This document shows positions 5,455 to 7,323 of a stretch of DNA of 7,323 bases, piece after piece. The position numbers were made by a program, and so were the translations under genes. Position 1 is the first letter of the stretch; each line of letters opens with the position of its first letter. Source of the DNA: Candidatus Aenigmatarchaeota archaeon. GTDB taxonomy: Archaea > Aenigmatarchaeota > Aenigmatarchaeia > JACPZZ01. The stretch covers positions 1 to 7,323 of the forward strand of contig JACQNY010000097.1 in the NCBI GenBank assembly GCA_016202795.1, given 5' to 3'. A model generated the notes under the pieces. It was not told the origin of the DNA. It saw only the letters and a program-made list of their open reading frames with translations, and searched no databases.

Positions 5455-5494
5455 ACCCGGAGGTCGCTGGTTCAAATCCAGCCCTCGCTAAATC

Positions 5495-5704
5495 TTATTT
5501 TTTACTTTTAGAATTCTTGTCCATGTACCAAACTGCGACCGCGATTACAAGAAGCACGATACCGAAGATTGTATGGACAGAATGCATTGTCCCTATTCCT
5601 ATCGCTTCATGGTTGAACGGAGAGAGCGTGTGGTCAAGGGCAAAATAAAGACCTAAAAAGACCAGTACCACAACCGATGCAAGCTTGTTTCCTGACAATG
5701 CCAT
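5495..5704 (-). CDS. Small two-helix membrane protein, unknown function
   Basis: A 69-residue protein with hydrophobic helices at about 8-24 and 43-61 and a lysine-rich tail (K63 onward) that is probably cytoplasmic. The loop between helices holds four histidines (H25, H32, H41, H44), which could bind a metal or simply be a family trait; no function is recognised. The ATG at 5704 lies about 25 bp from a TATA box, so the message is probably leaderless. The stop codon lies 4 bp from the tRNA 3' end, the two converging. Reading-frame quality, start context and hydrophobic pattern support a real gene. Confidence 0.7.
   Translation of the reverse strand: MALSGNKLASVVVLVFLGLYFALDHTLSPFNHEAIGIGTMHSVHTIFGIVLLVIAVAVWYMDKNSKSKK
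5498..5503 (+). terminator. T-run terminator after the tRNA
   Basis: Six consecutive T bases begin 8 nt after the tRNA 3' end. Archaeal RNA polymerase terminates at such U-tracts. It lies inside the last codons of the convergent small membrane-protein gene. Confidence 0.5.
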
Positions 5705-5726
5705 GAGAATAATACCGGAAACTACG

Positions 5727-5734
5727 GTATAAAG
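5727..5734 (-). promoter_or_regulatory. TATA box of the small membrane-protein gene
   Basis: The minus strand reads CTTTATAC, centred about 26 bp upstream of the ATG at 5704, predicting a leaderless transcript. Confidence 0.45.
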
Positions 5735-6035
5735 ATTATTTTCATCACTTCAAAATGATCAAAAAATCTTCCAAAATCAATCATACCCTGCTCAATGTAG
5801 CGTATTTTGCATAAAAATTTCACAAAATAAACCCATTTCATCCGATTTCACAATTTTTGTCACTCTAAAATAATTAAAAACATTGAAGTTTTCCCTTCGC
5901 ATTTTACCAAAAAACTGCGATAACGTTCCTTTGCCTGCCTAAATGTTCCAATCGCAACGATTTGCCTACTTGTTGCGCAAACGGAGCTTAATTTGTTTCT
6001 TTTTTCAAAAAAGAAGCGCGCTGCTCTCTTTCCAA
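5735..6035. other. AT-rich spacer without recognised gene
   Basis: About 300 bp with no convincing coding sequence on either strand. It contains the sequence TTTCACAA twice (5818-5825, 5846-5853), a TTGCGCAA palindrome (5973-5980) and a 9-bp inverted repeat at 5997-6015. A 36-codon minus-strand ORF (5792-5902) is not supported. Confidence 0.5.
5997..6015. repeat. Perfect 9-bp T/A inverted repeat
   Basis: TTCTTTTTT and AAAAAAGAA flank a single C. It sits about 20 bp upstream of the HTH-PIN promoter TATA box. It resembles the palindrome inside the anticodon-loop tRNA intron (5368-5389). Function unknown; a terminator or protein site is possible. Confidence 0.5.
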
Positions 6036-6037
6036 AC

Positions 6038-6045
6038 TTTATATA
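6038..6045 (+). promoter_or_regulatory. Strong TATA box of the HTH-PIN operon
   Basis: TTTATATA is a consensus archaeal TATA box, with CCAAAC just upstream as a possible BRE. Transcription is expected near 6068, next to the palindrome TATCGATA (6062-6069), leaving a leader of about 95 nt before the ATG at 6165. Confidence 0.65.
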
Positions 6046-6073
6046 CTACATCAATAGATACTATCGATACACA

Positions 6074-6152
6074 GCACCAATGTTAACCATTATCGCTCAT
6101 CCCTGAAGCGTTTCATTGCGGTTAACACTGATGTTCAGGTGCACTAATTGGT
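6074..6152 (+). promoter_or_regulatory. Structured leader of the HTH-PIN operon (possible cis-regulatory RNA or operator)
   Basis: Nested inverted repeats: ACCAAT (6076-6081) with ATTGGT (6147-6152); inside it TGTTAACC (6081-6088) with GGTTAACA (6120-6127), 8 bp perfect. Within that is a hairpin, CGC-TCA (6094-6099) with TGA-(A)-GCG (6104-6110), loop TCCC. A small hairpin CTGA-TGT-TCAG lies at 6128-6138. Together they can form a three-way junction. GCACC (6074-6078) with GGTGC (6138-6142) is an alternative outer pairing that excludes the first. The arms are read directly; function is inferred. The GTTAAC-containing dyad could equally be a DNA operator for the encoded winged-helix protein. Confidence 0.45.
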
Positions 6153-6164
6153 CGGTAGTGTTCG

Positions 6165-6374
6165 ATGGCTGCGGAAACGAGGCAAATACAGGAGTCTATA
6201 CTTGAAGCGTTGTCAAAGGGCTCTTTCACGATTGAAGAAATTGCTGCAAACATAGGCATTCACCGCACAACGGTCTCGAAATACCTTGCCATTATGGAGG
6301 CTGGTAAAGTCGTAGAGTTTCGCAGCATCGGCAAGGCTAAAATGTTTTTTTTGCCCAAGGAGGCTGGAAAATGA
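6165..6374 (+). CDS. Small winged-helix DNA-binding protein (antitoxin-like or ArsR/MarR-like)
   Basis: A 69-residue protein that is almost entirely a winged helix-turn-helix: helix 1 at about 6-17, helix-turn-helix at about 22-42 (T-I-E-E-I-A-A-N-I-G-I-H-R-T-T-V-S-K-Y-L), then the wing, V-V-E-F-R-S-I-G-K-A-K-M-F-F-L at 49-63. It has no effector domain. Its TGA overlaps the ATG of the PIN gene (ATGA), so the two are translationally coupled. By position and partner it would be the antitoxin or autorepressor of the PIN nuclease, binding the dyads in its own leader; this is inferred. An ordinary transcription regulator is the alternative. Confidence 0.78.
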   Translation: MAAETRQIQESILEALSKGSFTIEEIAANIGIHRTTVSKYLAIMEAGKVVEFRSIGKAKMFFLPKEAGK

Positions 6375-6844
6375 AGAAAAGAATACTTATCGACCTCGAT
6401 GTGATAACAATCGCCAAATGGCTGAAGGCGGATGAAAGGAAAAAAGAAGCGCTTCTGTTCCTAGAAAGGGTTAGGAAAGGCGAATTTGATGTGTACACAC
6501 CTTATACGCTGATAGAGCTTTTGTCCAGATGGAAGCACACAAAACTCGTCGAAGATATACTCGGCTTTTATTCTGTGTATAGCAAGAACATAATTAACGC
6601 CAATTTAGTGCTTGAATTAGCCAGAAAGGCGAGAATCAATTTACCTGAATTAACCAAGAATCTGGTAGCCGCAGGCGTGAAGGAAGAAGATGCTATTTTA
6701 GTTCTCATATCAAGTTTGTTTGACCTAGATTTTCTCGTTACTATGAACAGGAAGCATCTGAAAAACATGGCGGAAAAAATCAACAGGCTGATGATAAAAA
6801 ATAAGCTTAGACCGATTAGGATTGTGTTTCCGAATGAGATTTAG
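6371..6844 (+). CDS. PIN-domain nuclease (VapC-like)
   Basis: A 157-residue PIN-domain protein, expected to be a Mg-dependent RNase. The acidic residues are in place: D8 in I-L-I-D-L-D, E49 in T-L-I-E-L-L, and D107 in E-E-D-A-I-L-V-L-I-S, followed by L-V-T-M-N-R-K-H-L with N126 at the position often Asp or Asn. VapC toxins cut tRNA or rRNA; the length is slightly above the usual 120-140, owing to a basic tail after 130. A GGAGG ribosome site (6359-6363) lies 7 nt upstream, and the start overlaps the HTH stop codon. Whether it is a toxin or a chromosomal RNA-processing enzyme cannot be told from the sequence. Its last 29 bp overlap a small ORF on the other strand. Confidence 0.8.
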   Translation: MKKRILIDLDVITIAKWLKADERKKEALLFLERVRKGEFDVYTPYTLIELLSRWKHTKLVEDILGFYSVYSKNIINANLVLELARKARINLPELTKNLVAAGVKEEDAILVLISSLFDLDFLVTMNRKHLKNMAEKINRLMIKNKLRPIRIVFPNEI

Positions 6845-6950
6845 ATTTCTTAAGCTCCTCAATGTCCTTAAGGAATTTAGTAGTCATGCCTCTCTTCATT
6901 TTATCGGCCAATTTCACCGGATCAACGTTCTTGGGAACCTTTCCCTTCAT
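6816..6950 (-). CDS. Possible 44-residue basic protein
   Basis: The minus strand encodes a short lysine-rich protein from the ATG at 6950 (M-K-G-K-V-P-K-N-V-D-P-V-K-L-A-D-K-M-K), or 47 residues from a GTG at 6959. It has a helical, amphipathic look through R-G-M-T-T-K-F-L-K-D-I-E-E-L-K-K and a polar tail. A GTGAT sequence 4 nt before the ATG fits an archaeal ribosome site, and a TATA box lies about 25 bp upstream of the GTG. It overlaps the 3' end of the PIN gene by 29 bp, antisense. No family is recognised. Composition and promoter placement support a gene, but the short length leaves real doubt. Confidence 0.5.
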   Translation of the reverse strand: MKGKVPKNVDPVKLADKMKRGMTTKFLKDIEELKKSKSHSETQS

Positions 6951-6981
6951 TTCAATCACACTGATATTTCTACTTGTTGTG

Positions 6982-6989
6982 ATTTAAAA
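6982..6989 (-). promoter_or_regulatory. TATA box for the 44-residue ORF
   Basis: The minus strand reads TTTTAAAT, placing transcription start near 6961, at the GTG/ATG of the small ORF. It lies between that ORF and the divergent secreted-protein gene. Confidence 0.4.
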
Positions 6990-7018
6990 CCCTTTTTGAC
7001 CGCTTGGGAGGCCAAAAA

Positions 7019-7323
7019 ATGAATTTAGAAGCCTTCCGCAGCTCACCGAAATTCAAGGCTGCAAGAATTCTTCTGGGAATGACAATCGCTTTCCTTTTTG
7101 CGTCGTTCGTTTACGCCGAACTAACCTCGTTCGGAACGCAGCCGCCGCTCGCAGGCTATTCAGCGTCGTCGCCAAATAATATTTTCATACACGGCTGGAG
7201 CGATTACAACCGCGCTTTGTTAAATCTCAGCGACATTGACATCAAGAACAACTCCTTTTCAAATTACACCTGCAACGCGACCATGTGCACATGGTACGCA
7301 TACATCGACAACGACAACTACAC
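7019..7323 (+). CDS. N-terminus of a secreted or surface glycoprotein (3'-truncated by window)
   Basis: The frame stays open from the ATG at 7019 to the window end, 101 residues. A GGGAGG ribosome site (7006-7011) sits 7 nt upstream. The N-terminus is a signal peptide or membrane anchor: basic n-region (R7, K11, K13, R16), hydrophobic core 17-31, and V-Y-A at 31-33 as a likely signal peptidase site. The exported part is rich in Ser, Asn and aromatics and holds four N-glycosylation sequons within 20 residues (N69-L-S, N77-N-S, N82-Y-T, N86-A-T) plus C85 and C90. This composition fits an S-layer or other cell-surface protein, but no specific family can be named from this fragment. Confidence 0.75.
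   Translation, partial: MNLEAFRSSPKFKAARILLGMTIAFLFASFVYAELTSFGTQPPLAGYSASSPNNIFIHGWSDYNRALLNLSDIDIKNNSFSNYTCNATMCTWYAYIDNDNY

Larger units (their letters stand above)
5293..5490 (+). tRNA. Initiator tRNA-Met(CAT) with two introns
   Basis: The mature RNA can be assembled from three exons: 5293-5302, 5333-5361 and 5455-5490, 75 nt without CCA. Acceptor AGCGAGG (5293-5299) pairs fully with CCTCGCT (5483-5489), and the discriminator is A5490. The D stem GAGC/GCTC forms only after removing 5303-5332. The anticodon stem TCGGG (5351-5355) pairs with CCCGG (5456-5460), around loop C-T-C-A-T-A-A with anticodon CAT (5358-5360). The T arm is GCTGG-TTCAAAT-CCAGC (5466-5482). The A1-T72 end pair and the three consecutive G-C pairs at the base of the anticodon loop (GGG/CCC) are marks of archaeal initiator tRNA rather than elongator tRNA-Met. 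CCA is not encoded. D-loop position 21 is T instead of the usual A. A run of six T follows at 5498. Confidence 0.92.

Noticed and set aside
5293..5490. Split (trans-spliced) tRNA gene as explanation for the broken cloverleaf
   Set aside because: All three exons occur in order on one strand within 200 bp, and both gaps show bulge-helix-bulge pairing, so cis introns suffice.
5792..5902. 36-codon ORF on the minus strand in the AT-rich spacer
   Set aside because: It has an ATG, but no convincing ribosome site or promoter, an unremarkable composition and a length expected by chance.
6074..6152. A second tRNA in the HTH leader
   Set aside because: The length is right, but no T-arm consensus, no 7-bp acceptor stem and no valid anticodon arm can be built.
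6822..7022. 66-codon plus-strand ORF between the PIN gene and the secreted-protein gene
   Set aside because: It overlaps the PIN 3' end out of frame, crosses the better-supported minus-strand small ORF, and has no ribosome site or recognisable pattern.
1..7323. CRISPR array or insertion sequence
   Set aside because: No regularly spaced repeats, no transposase frame and no terminal inverted repeats were found on either strand.

Overview
The window reads as a piece of an archaeal chromosome. It carries two archaea-specific membrane-lipid enzymes (a geranylgeranylglyceryl-phosphate synthase and a UbiA-family digeranylgeranylglyceryl-phosphate synthase), an archaeal-type aspartyl-tRNA synthetase and RNase HII. 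It also has an initiator tRNA-Met gene interrupted by introns, TATA-type promoters about 25 bp ahead of starts, and GGTG-type ribosome sites. The short intergenic spaces, many small membrane proteins, DUF2683/RelE-like pair and extra tRNA intron would fit a DPANN-type archaeon (Micrarchaeota- or Diapherotrites-like), but the lineage is an inference and is not proven here.

Layout. 1-520 (+): C-terminal part of PurQ, the glutaminase of FGAM synthase (purine synthesis), converging on aspS. 530-1840 (-): aspartyl-tRNA synthetase, preceded by an apparent leader of about 90 nt packed with hairpins and bracketed by a 15-bp direct repeat. 1987-2226 (-): small three-helix membrane protein of unknown function. 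2320-3084 (+): GGGP synthase. 3148-3666 (+): DUF2683-type antitoxin and RelE/ParE-type toxin with a leaderless promoter and a palindrome. 3671-5230 (-): rnhB then the UbiA-type prenyltransferase, in tandem. 5293-5490 (+): initiator tRNA-Met with two introns, one at the canonical 37/38 site and one in the D stem. 5495-5704 (-): small two-helix membrane protein. 5705-6164: gene-free stretch ending in a strong TATA box and a structured leader. 6165-6844 (+): winged-helix protein overlapping a PIN-domain nuclease by ATGA. 6816-6950 (-): unreported 44-codon ORF overlapping the nuclease 3' end. 7019-7323 (+): start of a secreted, sequon-rich surface protein cut by the window end.

How it works together. 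GGGP synthase and the UbiA protein catalyse successive steps in making the archaeal ether-lipid core (geranylgeranyl diphosphate + glycerol-1-phosphate, then the second geranylgeranyl chain). They face each other, with an AT-richer toxin-antitoxin pair sitting between them. AspRS, tRNA-iMet, PurQ and RNase HII are housekeeping. The winged-helix/PIN pair looks like a second toxin-antitoxin-like or RNA-processing module with its own regulated promoter.

Most worth following: the D-stem intron in the initiator tRNA, the hairpin-rich aspS leader, and the structured leader of the HTH-PIN operon.
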